The notes under the pieces were generated by a model. That model had not been told where the DNA came from. It did no database searches and saw only the letters and a program-made list of their open reading frames with translations. Shown one piece after another: positions 1-5,952 of a stretch of 5,968 nucleotides of DNA. Numbering within the stretch: the stretch's first letter is position 1; each line of letters opens with the position of its first letter. The stretch spans positions 1 to 5,968 of the forward strand of contig JAFDFV010000219.1 of the NCBI GenBank assembly GCA_019309665.1. Direction: 5' to 3'. Made by a program: the position numbers and the translations under genes. The DNA is from Deltaproteobacteria bacterium (lineage in GTDB: Bacteria > Desulfobacterota > Desulfobacteria > Desulfobacterales > ETH-SRB1).

Positions 1-869
1 AAAACGTGAATGCGGGAGAACAGACGATTATCTGGGACGGAAAAGATCCGGATGGAAATCTTGTGCCGGATGAAGCTTACTTCTTTACCATCATGGCGGA
101 GGACGAATCAGGCGTTAAAGAGATCTATGACCCGATCACTTTTTCAGGAGGCGCAGAGCACGACATAACAACTGTCGACATTAATCCTCAAAGCCAGACT
201 ATTACCTACAAAATGCCCGAGATGGGAAGGGTTATGATCCGCATGGGAATCCAGGGAGGCCCTTTGATGAACCAGCTTGTGGATTGGAAGCCGAGAGTCA
301 AGGGGATGATAACCGAGTACTGGAATGGAAAAGACAAAGACAATCTTGTGGATTTACACAATCATGCCAAGTTCAAAATGATCGTGACCTATTTTACACT
401 GCCTGAGAATTCAGTCATAGCCTTTGGTAATAAGACGCAGGCATACAGAGACTACAAGAAAACTCTTGCAGCCCAAAGACCCATAAAAGTAAAGCGTCCG
501 AGCTCAGTACAGAAAGTCTCTCCTCACTATCATCTACCACGAACGCTCGATTATTCGCCGACTTTAAACGTGACCTTTGTAAATAACAAGGGAACAGACA
601 GCGACGGCGCTATTATCATCAGCGAAAAGACCCTGGTTAAGGTGGAGTTGGACGAACAGGACAAACTCATTTTTCAGAATCAGCAGTTTGAGATCTGTTT
701 CTTTCTCAACGGCGAGTTCTATGCTGAGGATGAAGCCGGGTATACACCATTCAACTGGGTGTGGGATTTGTCAAACGTGGACAAAGGCGAGCATGTGCTT
801 ACTGTGAATATTTCCGGTTTTAAGGATCAGATCGGGGTGCTCAGCCGGAAGGTAAGGGTGGTAAAGTAA
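1..869 (+). CDS. FlgD-Ig-like repeat protein, 3' part (5' end outside window)
   Basis: The frame is open to the left edge of the window, and the first available start (GTG at 6) falls inside a domain, so the gene is very likely truncated by the window. Numbering from that GTG, residues 4-29 match the FlgD Ig-like pattern (GEQTIIWDGKDPDGNLVPDE, then AYFF): a beta-strand pair around WDGkDxxGxxVPdexY. A second, weaker copy lies at about residues 64-135, with YWNGKDKDNLVDL as its turn. The last 80 residues or so (VKVELDEQDKL to RKVRVVK) look like a third all-beta Ig-type domain. No membrane segment or catalytic motif is visible in the part present. Such domains occur in secreted and cell-surface proteins as structural modules, so the molecular role is unknown. 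The stop codon overlaps a downstream ATG (TAATG at 867-871), which suggests translational coupling to the DUF1573 gene. Confidence 0.7.
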   Translation, partial: NVNAGEQTIIWDGKDPDGNLVPDEAYFFTIMAEDESGVKEIYDPITFSGGAEHDITTVDINPQSQTITYKMPEMGRVMIRMGIQGGPLMNQLVDWKPRVKGMITEYWNGKDKDNLVDLHNHAKFKMIVTYFTLPENSVIAFGNKTQAYRDYKKTLAAQRPIKVKRPSSVQKVSPHYHLPRTLDYSPTLNVTFVNNKGTDSDGAIIISEKTLVKVELDEQDKLIFQNQQFEICFFLNGEFYAEDEAGYTPFNWVWDLSNVDKGEHVLTVNISGFKDQIGVLSRKVRVVK

Positions 870-871
870 TG
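854..871 (+). promoter_or_regulatory. Shine-Dalgarno AAGGG with coupled TAATG, separated from the likely lipoprotein start
   Basis: A purine-rich AAGGG at 854-858 sits 10 bases before the ATG at 869, which overlaps the preceding stop as TAATG. This is a good initiation site. However, the 26 codons it would add before residue M27 are encoded by a palindromic repeat, not by a recognisable signal peptide. The ATG at 947, which starts a clean lipoprotein signal peptide, has no good ribosome binding site of its own. The signal therefore seems to have been moved away from its start codon by the repeat. Confidence 0.5.
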
Positions 872-878
872 TGTCCGA

Positions 879-948
879 ATCCACGAAGGACACGAAAAGC
901 CACGAAGTTCTTGTTTTTCTATTCGTGCCCTTGGTGTTCTTCGTGGAT
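879..948. repeat. Imperfect palindromic repeat (CACGAAGGACACGAA type) at a start codon
   Basis: The left arm begins ATCCACGAAG at 879-888 and pairs perfectly with CTTCGTGGAT at 939-948. Pairing continues imperfectly inward (ACAC with GTGT, then CACGAA at 901-906 with TTCGTG at 922-927) around a T-rich loop of about 15 bases. The arms have internal near-repeats of CACGAAG. This is the look of a dispersed non-coding palindromic element. I recall similar CACGAAGGACACGAA sequences from intergenic regions of environmental bacteria, but cannot confirm a family here. The element ends on the first two bases of the ATG at 947. As RNA it could fold into a long hairpin over the translation start of the lipoprotein gene. 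Confidence 0.8.
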
Positions 949-1645
949 GAATCCTTATGCTGTAATTGTCCTGCTTCCCTCACTTCTTTTTTTATCTTCC
1001 TGTGCCTCACTTACGCCCCTACCGCCACAGCCTCATATGGCATTTGAAGAACTGGAGTATGACTTCGGGATTGCTGGGCCGGGCGACAGGATAACTCATA
1101 TATTCAAATTTACCAACCTAGGGTCTGAACCTTTGCAGATTACCAGGGTAAGCACAAGTTGTGGGTGCACGGCAGCGCTTTTAAGTAAAAAAGAGATTTT
1201 TCCCGGAGGCAGCGGAGAAATTCGGGCAACTTTTAAGACAAAGCGTTTTGAAGGGGTTCAGGAGACAACCATCGTTGTCCATTCCAATGACCCGGATGAC
1301 CCGAACATCGACCTTACGATTATAGGTACTATCAAACGGGATGTCGCTGTGGTTCCGCAAGGTATAAATTTTGGGGATGTTCAAAAAGGGGAAACCGTTA
1401 CCGGTAGCGTAAAACTTCTTCAACTATCGCAAAACAAATTGGTTCTGCACAGAATCGAGGTTAATGAGAAATATCTGGATGCAACCATATCCAGATTCAG
1501 AGACGAAAACAGTCGCGGATTCAATATTGATATCACTTTGGAACCTGAGGCTCCGGTAGGAGAATTAAGTGAGGTTATCACGCTGCACACAAACCTTAAG
1601 AGGCGACCGCGAATAGATGTGCCTGTGTGGGCCAATATCCATTAA
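947..1645 (+). CDS. DUF1573-domain lipoprotein
   Basis: The protein is 232 residues from the ATG at 947. Residues 1-19 form a lipoprotein signal peptide: hydrophobic stretch AVIVLLPSLLFL, then lipobox LSSC with the acylated cysteine at C19. A short Pro-rich linker follows. Residues about 33-125 are a DUF1573 domain, an Ig/ASH-like fold, with the signature YDFGIAGPGDRITHIFKFTN, the cysteine motif SCGCT at 71-75, and SNDPDDP. A second similar beta domain (INFGDVQKGETVTGSV) fills the C-terminal half. The function of DUF1573 is unknown; the proteins are extracytoplasmic and often occur beside cell-envelope genes. I chose 947 over the in-frame ATG at 869 because the extra 26 residues are translated palindromic repeat and would place a basic, Cys-rich stretch before the signal peptide. 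Start at 869 remains possible since it has the better ribosome binding site. The gene lies directly after the FlgD-Ig gene and 15 bases before the transporter. Confidence 0.82.
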   Translation: MNPYAVIVLLPSLLFLSSCASLTPLPPQPHMAFEELEYDFGIAGPGDRITHIFKFTNLGSEPLQITRVSTSCGCTAALLSKKEIFPGGSGEIRATFKTKRFEGVQETTIVVHSNDPDDPNIDLTIIGTIKRDVAVVPQGINFGDVQKGETVTGSVKLLQLSQNKLVLHRIEVNEKYLDATISRFRDENSRGFNIDITLEPEAPVGELSEVITLHTNLKRRPRIDVPVWANIH

Positions 1646-1660
1646 TAAAGAGGGAAAATA

Positions 1661-2674
1661 ATGAGAAGTCTTGTTAAGCTCTTGCTAACAATATCAATTA
1701 TATGGATGTTGGCTGGTTGTACAAAAACGGATCAAAAGGAAGTGGTCATCTACACCTCTGTTGACCAGGTATTTTCGGAGCCTATCCTCAGCGATTTTGA
1801 AAAAAACACAGGGATCAAGGTAAAAGCTGTTTACGATGTAGAGGCCAGCAAAACCGTGGGGCTGGTAAATCGACTCCTCGCTGAGAAAGGTCATCCCCGG
1901 TGTGACGTATTCTGGAACTCAGAGGTAGGAAGAACGATCTTCCTCAAACAAAAGGGCCTCTTCACTCCCTATGCATCACCCTCGGCAAAAAACACACCGC
2001 CTCAGTTTAAAGACAAAGATGACTACTGGACCGGATTTGCCGCCAGGGCCAGGGTGCTTGTTTATAATATCAATCTGCTTAAAGAGTCAGATCTGCCGAA
2101 ATCAATATTTGAACTTATCGAGCCGCAATGGAAAGGAAAAGTAGCTCTGGGGTATCCTGTGTTCGGCACCACTGCAACACATATGGCCGCGCTTTACGCA
2201 ACCTTGGGACAGGAAAAAACAGAGAGATTTTTGAAAGATCTCAAAGACAACGATGTTGTAATTGTAGATGGTAATTCGGTTGTGCGGGATATGGTCGTGG
2301 AAGGGGAACTGCCTATCGGGTTCACCGATACCGATGATGTCAATGTGGCAATTCAGGCCGGAAAGCCGGTAAAGATGCTCTATCCGGATAGAGATGGACT
2401 AGGGACATTGCTCATACCAAATACAGTGGCCATGATCAAGGATAGTCCTCATCCTGAGGAGGGGAAGAAGCTGATCGATTACCTGTTAAGCAAAGAGGTG
2501 GAAAGTAAGCTGGCCTTTTGCGAATCGGCACAAATGCCGGTCAGGGACGGAGTAAAGACGCCTCCTCATGTGCCCGCTTTTTCTTCCATTAAGGCCATGG
2601 ATGTGGATTACTATGATATTGCTGAGAATATAGAAAAGTCGGATAGATTTTGCCAGAGCCTTTTTATAAGATGA
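1661..2674 (+). CDS. ABC transporter substrate-binding lipoprotein, iron(III)/FbpA-like family
   Basis: The protein has 337 residues, a usual length for the family 1 solute-binding proteins of the FbpA/FutA type. Residues 1-20 are a lipoprotein signal peptide (LLLTISIIWMLAGC, lipobox L17-A-G-C20), so the mature protein is anchored by lipid in the envelope. The first beta strand VVIYTSVDQVFSEPIL, then the DVFWNSE and IEPQWKGKVALGYP blocks, are typical of the family. In FbpA two adjacent tyrosines hold Fe3+. At about the equivalent place this protein reads GFTDTDDV (G220-V227), so iron binding by a tyrosine pair is unlikely and the true substrate is uncertain (a metal ion, oxyanion or small anion). 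The start is well supported: an AAGAGGGA ribosome binding site at 1648-1655 lies before the ATG. The permease follows 34 bases after the stop and the ATPase after that, so this is the binding component of one importer. Confidence 0.85.
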   Translation: MRSLVKLLLTISIIWMLAGCTKTDQKEVVIYTSVDQVFSEPILSDFEKNTGIKVKAVYDVEASKTVGLVNRLLAEKGHPRCDVFWNSEVGRTIFLKQKGLFTPYASPSAKNTPPQFKDKDDYWTGFAARARVLVYNINLLKESDLPKSIFELIEPQWKGKVALGYPVFGTTATHMAALYATLGQEKTERFLKDLKDNDVVIVDGNSVVRDMVVEGELPIGFTDTDDVNVAIQAGKPVKMLYPDRDGLGTLLIPNTVAMIKDSPHPEEGKKLIDYLLSKEVESKLAFCESAQMPVRDGVKTPPHVPAFSSIKAMDVDYYDIAENIEKSDRFCQSLFIR

Positions 2675-2708
2675 GGAAAATTAATAAACAAATTGGAACC
2701 TAAGTTGA

Positions 2709-4288
2709 GTGAAGCAGCCACGGTGGTTACAGATAACAATTTTTCTGGTGTTTGCTATTATAGTCTTACTCCCCATCCTATTTATGGTTTTCGGTTCTTT
2801 CTGGGCAGACGGTCAACTCTCTTTGAGCAGCTATCGTGAGCTGTTATTCGATAAGCGCCAAATCGGGTTGATAAAAAACAGCTTTGGGCTGTCTTTTGGT
2901 GCTACACTTCTTTCCCTTGCTATTGGGGTCCCTCTTGCCTTTCTTTCGGCAAAAACCAACCTTTGGGGCCGAAAGCTATTGGGAATTGCCTATCTTATTC
3001 CGATATTGATACCTCCCTACATGCATGCTATTGTCTGGACTCACCTGTTAAGCAAAAATGGTCTTATTAACCAATGCATTGCCCAGCTCTTTTCGCTAAA
3101 AGAAACTCCCTTTGATATCTACGGACTACCCGGAGCAATCTTTGTTTTGACATTGGCCTACTTTCCGTTTGTTTCCTTGTTGACTGTGAGCGGTCTCAGG
3201 TCAATAGACCGACGCATGGAAGAGGCTTCCCTACTCCACCACGGTCCGTGGAAGACTATTAAAGGGATCACGTTACCCCTAATTGCCCCACACATCCTTT
3301 GTGGGGCTCTTTTTGTGTTTATTTTTTCTGTAATAAATTTTGGGGTGCCTGATATTCTTCGCCTTCGGGTCTATCCTTTAGAGGTTTTTATCCAGTTTAG
3401 AGCGTATTATAATGAAAAGGCTGCAATGGCATTGTCTCTGCCGTTAGTCGCCCTAACCTTCTTGCTGATTGTACTGCAAAAATGGTATATGAAGGATCGA
3501 TCCTACGTGAATCTTACAAGCGGTTTTGAAGAAACGAAATGCTACCACTTAGGGCAGCTACAAGGGTTAGCTTGCATATTTGCCTTTGGAGTTCTCTTTC
3601 TTTCAGTAGTTACGCCTATAGCTGTTCTCTTAAAGGTGGCCGGACCTCTATCAACGTATGTAAAGGTTCTGGAAACTTCAAAAACACAAATTGGATACAG
3701 CATAGTGCTGGCTCTCTTCGGTGGATTGTCCATGGTATGTCTGGCCTTTTTTATTTCCTATTTCATAGAGAAAATGTCAGGTCAGGCCAGAACTCTTGCA
3801 GAATTTGCCACGCTCATTCCTTTTGCCATCCCTGCTACTGTTTTAGGAATCGGCATGATAAAAGTGTGGAATCGACCCATAACTGATGTCATCTATGGAA
3901 GTTCTCTTATCATTATCCTTGGGTACGTGGCTCACTTTATTCCTTCACCACCAGAGTTACTTCTTCAGCCTTAAAACAGGTGAATCCACGCTTAGAAGAA
4001 GCGGCATTCTTGGTCACTAACAACTGCTTCAAAGTAATTGGTAAAATTGTTTTGCCGCTAATTAGATCCGGATTGCTGGCGGCTTTTTTTATCGGTTTTA
4101 TCGACTTAGGAACCACGCTCCTTATTATGCCTCCCGGCAAGACAACATTGCCGGTTAAAATCTATAATCTCATGCACTATGGGGCCGAGCAGATGGTTGC
4201 TGCTCTGTGCCTGGTATTGATTGGAATCATACTGGTTTTCTCAGGAACATTTTATATGGCTTACAAAAAGGTTACGAAAACAAATTAG
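2709..4288 (+). pseudogene. Fused ABC importer permease (FbpB-like), one-base frameshift near 3944
   Basis: The permease is in two frames. The first, from GTG at 2709, runs to a stop at 3974. The second is open through 3980-4288. Reading TTC at 3944-3946 in the second frame continues the protein without a gap (HFIP then FTTRVTSSALKQVNPRLEEAA). One missing T (CCTTC for CCTTTC) therefore explains the break. Repaired, the protein is 526 residues, normal for two fused BPD_transp_1 domains with about 12 membrane segments. The first domain has a first hydrophobic segment at about 8-31 and the ATPase-contact EAA loop at E171-E172-A173, with G179 and LP at 189-190. The second domain's EAA loop (LEEAAFLVTNNCFKVIGKIV) lies just after the break. 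As written, the first product loses this loop and its last membrane segments, so it should not couple to the ATPase through domain 2. No classic slippery site is present. GTG at 2709 follows a TGA in frame, so it is the first possible start; GGAA at 2695-2698 is a moderate ribosome binding site. Sequencing error is a real alternative to gene decay. Confidence 0.85.
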
Positions 4289-5008
4289 ATGTTAAAAACG
4301 GAGAATATTACTAAAAGCTATAATAAGGTGGAGGCCGTAAAGGGTGTAACTCTCCATGTTGCTCCCGGAGAAGTTTTGGCTATACTGGGCTCTTCGGGAT
4401 CAGGGAAAACCACCCTCTTACGCTTGATCGCGGGATTTGAACGACCGGATGCGGGAATAGTGTCCATAGAGGGTATTGATGCAAGCTCACCAATAAAAAT
4501 GATTGAACCGTCAAAAAGAAAGTTATCCATGATATTCCAGGACCTTGCTCTGTGGCCTCACATGACGGTGAGACAACACATCGAATTTGTTCTTAAGAAA
4601 GACAAGCTGTCCAAAAACATTCTCAATTCTGAGATCACCACAATTCTTGACCACGTTAGTTTAAATGGACATAATAGCAGATATCCTCATCAACTTTCAG
4701 GGGGTGAAAAACAGCGGCTCGCTATTGCCAGAGCCCTTGCTTCACATGCAAATTATTTACTCATGGATGAGCCTTTCAGCAGCCTCGACTCTATGTTGAA
4801 AGAGGATTTGCAACAGCTCATTATCGAGCTTAAAAATAAGCTTCATATGGGTATTATTTATGTAACTCACAACATAGAAGAGGCGCTCGTCCTTGCCGAC
4901 ACGATAGCGGTAATGAACAAGGGGAGGCTTGAACAAATGGATAGTAAAGACAAAGTACTTGCTAACCCCAAAAACGAATTTGTGCGTCGTCTTTTAAGGA
5001 TCGAATAA
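4289..5008 (+). CDS. ABC transporter ATP-binding protein, iron(III)-type importer
   Basis: The protein has 239 residues and all ATPase motifs: aromatic A-loop Y11, Walker A GSSGSGKT (34-41), Q-loop Q84 in IFQDLALWPHM, signature LSGGEKQ (136-142), Walker B YLLMDE (156-161) with catalytic E161, D-loop SSLD (164-167) and switch H194 in VTHN. The FQDLALWPHMTV block is typical of the FbpC/PotA/MalK-like import ATPases. It powers uptake by docking on the EAA loops of the permease encoded upstream. FbpC and MalK usually carry a further C-terminal regulatory TOBE/OB region of 100 residues or more. This protein ends at the close of the ATPase domain, so that region is absent. The ATG directly follows the permease stop (TAGATG) with no good ribosome binding site, which points to translational coupling. 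The reading frame is intact although its partner permease is broken. Confidence 0.92.
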   Translation: MLKTENITKSYNKVEAVKGVTLHVAPGEVLAILGSSGSGKTTLLRLIAGFERPDAGIVSIEGIDASSPIKMIEPSKRKLSMIFQDLALWPHMTVRQHIEFVLKKDKLSKNILNSEITTILDHVSLNGHNSRYPHQLSGGEKQRLAIARALASHANYLLMDEPFSSLDSMLKEDLQQLIIELKNKLHMGIIYVTHNIEEALVLADTIAVMNKGRLEQMDSKDKVLANPKNEFVRRLLRIE

Positions 5009-5009
5009 G

Positions 5010-5545
5010 ATGTATACAAAGAATAGGTACCGAACAGGTTTATCCTTTTTTATTTTTGTGTTTTTATGTATGATTATTGCCTATGTAATGCCTCCCACTA
5101 CCTTAGCAGAGGAAAAAGAGCTGGTCTTTTCCACATGGGATGGCTTTGAAGTAGATAAGTGTGCCTCTATCTGGCTGATAAAACGATTTATCGACGAAAA
5201 TGCGGTTATAAAATTCTTCCCCAAAGGCGAAATTATAAAGCAAGGAATAGCATTCGACACCCCGGATGCCATATTCAGACGGTACCACAACATGTCCACG
5301 TTTGAATCCCTGTTAAAGCACTACAAGCTGAATGATCCAAAACTTATCCATATAGGCAAAATCATACATGATATCGAAGTAAACATATGGAAAAAAAAGT
5401 ACTTGAAAAAACACTGATCGTTCAGGATGCCGTAAACAAGATCATATGGAATGTAAAAGACAGAAATGATGTGATTCAGAAAAGTTGTAAATATTTTGAT
5501 TCGCTGTACCAGGGGATTGTACTTAAGAATGAAAGATTTCCATAA
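5010..5545 (+). CDS. Exported ChrB C-terminal-domain-like protein, frame interrupted at an A8 run
   Basis: The ATG at 5010 lies one base after the ATPase stop, with an AAGGA ribosome binding site at 4996-5000. Residues 1-33 are a signal peptide or membrane anchor (FFIFVFLCMIIAYVM, possible cleavage after T31-L-A33). From residue 44 the sequence follows the C-terminal domain of the chromate-resistance protein ChrB: D49-K-C-A-S-I-W-L-I-K-R-F-I-D62, then IAFDTPD (80-86), H93 with STFESLL (96-102), and LNDPKLIHIGKIIHDIEVN (107-125). As written the frame stops at 5417 after 135 residues. The -1 frame from 5399 continues with VLEKTLIVQDAVNKIIW and ends KYFDSLYQGI...FP at 5545. That is the shape of the family's missing C-terminal helices (compare LFDxLYxxF in ChrB homologues). 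The joined product would be 178 residues. Known ChrB is a cytoplasmic protein linked to chromate transport; an exported single-domain form beside an ABC importer has no assigned role. H93, E99, H120 and D121 could bind a metal, but this is inference. Whether the gene is broken, mis-sequenced or frameshifted by design is open. Confidence 0.72.
5391..5399 (+). other. A8 run with -1 slippery heptamer A_AAA_AAG
   Basis: Eight adenines at 5391-5398 are followed by G. In the ChrB-like frame the codons are AAA AAA AAG, so bases 5393-5399 read A_AAA_AAG with correct phasing. This is the heptamer used for -1 frameshifting in dnaX. A -1 slip here places the ribosome on GTA CTT GAA, exactly the frame that carries the rest of the domain. 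I see only a weak 4-bp hairpin downstream (CTGA/TCAG at about 5413-5424) and no strong upstream Shine-Dalgarno stimulator. An assembly error or real deletion of one A fits equally well. Confidence 0.55.
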
Positions 5546-5579
5546 TGGGGGCGGACATGCTTTTCATTTTAAAAATTAT
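5546..5579. other. Short spacer between the ChrB-like gene and the remnants, no feature seen
   Basis: This stretch after the -1 frame stop is G-rich, then AT-rich. I found no terminator hairpin, promoter or coding potential here. A transcription terminator for the importer unit would be expected in this area, but none is apparent; it may have been lost in the rearrangements that left the pilB and istB fragments. Confidence 0.4.
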
Positions 5580-5645
5580 CTATTGCTGTGTAACTCTGAG
5601 CACCTCCTCAATTGTTGTAATCCCATCCTGGCGTAAAGTAATCAT
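5580..5645 (-). pseudogene. Remnant of PilB/GspE-type secretion ATPase, extreme C-terminus
   Basis: Read on the minus strand from 5645 to the TAG at 5580-5582, 21 codons give MITLRQDG followed by ITTIEEVLRVTQQ. This is the very end of the GspE/PilB family of hexameric ATPases that drive type II secretion and type IV pilus assembly. Their C-terminus normally reads LRxDG, about seven residues with a KV, then GITTxEEVLRVT. Here the seven linking residues are missing, which looks like a small in-frame deletion. The rest of the gene (about 500 residues) is absent: an in-frame stop lies a few codons upstream and the neighbouring sequence is istB on the other strand. The fragment is short, so the call rests on the strength of the ITTIEEVLRVT motif. 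It is non-functional debris. Confidence 0.62.
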
Positions 5646-5652
5646 GTTTTGA

Positions 5653-5952
5653 TTCAACACCGATTTTTACAGATGGTTAAATCGACATATTCCCGGAGTC
5701 GGCAAGAGCTTTCCGGCCAAGTGCATTGCCTATGGCGCAATGCAGACCACACAGGGAGCAAATCTATTTTTCCAGGTTATCAGTACAAGGCATGAGAGGA
5801 AGTCGTCCATTATAACGACAAACCTGACCTTTTCTGAATGGGGAAAGATTTTTGACAGTACTACAGTGGCCACAGCGATTGCTGATCGACTCGTTTACAA
5901 CTCGGAAATCCTTATCATGGAGGGAAAAAGTTATCGAAAGAGGACAAGATAG
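5653..5952 (+). pseudogene. istB: istB remnant (IS21-family helper ATPase), internally deleted
   Basis: The frame is open from 5653, after a TGA at 5650-5652, to the TAG at 5950-5952. From about 5689 it encodes IPGVGKS (P-loop, lysine codon 5704-5706) and AKCIAYGAMQ, the Walker A region of IstB. Within a few codons this becomes GANLFFQVISTRHERKSSII and TTNLTFSEWGKIF...TAIADRL, then ILIMEGKSYR, the C-terminal third of IstB. The normal 60 or so residues between them, which include Walker B (LLIIDExGY), are missing, as is the N-terminal half of about 90 residues before the P-loop. Intact IstB is about 240-260 residues and assists the IstA transposase of IS21-type elements. No istA is visible in the window and no terminal inverted repeat could be identified, so this is a dead relic. 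The stretch 5653-5688 has no clear match. An ATG at 5740 is internal and not a likely start. Confidence 0.82.
5722..5744. repeat. Perfect 8-bp inverted repeat at the istB deletion junction
   Basis: TGCATTGC at 5722-5729 is the exact reverse complement of GCAATGCA at 5737-5744, with a seven-base spacer CTATGGC. It lies inside the istB remnant, at the point where the Walker A region gives way to the C-terminal part. It is too AT-balanced and lacks a T-run, so it is not a terminator. It may have promoted the internal deletion or be coincidental. Confidence 0.55.

Noticed and set aside
771..1010. Minus-strand open frame across the palindromic repeat
   Set aside because: It is the antisense of the repeat and of flanking coding sequence. 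Its low-complexity KDSSTKNTKGTN content comes from the repeat, and it has no recognisable domain.
1646..1660. Separate promoter for the transporter in the gap after the DUF1573 gene
   Set aside because: The gap is 15 bases and is fully used by the ribosome binding site. Any promoter would have to lie inside the DUF1573 gene, and I see no convincing -35/-10 pair there.
2671..2703. Ten-codon ORF (MRKINKQIGT) overlapping the binding protein stop
   Set aside because: It overlaps as ATGA and could couple translation, but it is too short and has no similarity. It is probably chance in an AT-rich spacer.
3539..3886. Plus-strand open frame of 115 codons inside the permease
   Set aside because: It lies in another frame of the membrane protein gene, with a Ser/Cys/His-rich composition typical of shadow frames. 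The permease frame has clear family similarity over the same bases.
3980..4288. Separate small membrane protein starting at GTG 3980
   Set aside because: The same frame continues upstream of the GTG with permease-like sequence (TTRVTSSALKQ), and it carries the EAA loop of the second permease domain. It is the 3' part of the frameshifted permease.
5081..5299. Minus-strand open frames of 61-72 codons under the ChrB-like gene
   Set aside because: They are antisense to a conserved domain and show no motif, signal peptide or ribosome binding site.
5387..5545. Independent 52-codon ORF starting at ATG 5387
   Set aside because: The ATG overlaps the A8 run and lacks a ribosome binding site. Its sequence completes the ChrB-like domain, so a frameshifted continuation is the better explanation; reinitiation cannot be fully excluded.
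5546..5580. Possible rho-independent terminator after the ChrB-like gene
   Set aside because: There is a T/A-rich stretch but no GC-rich stem before a T-run on either strand.
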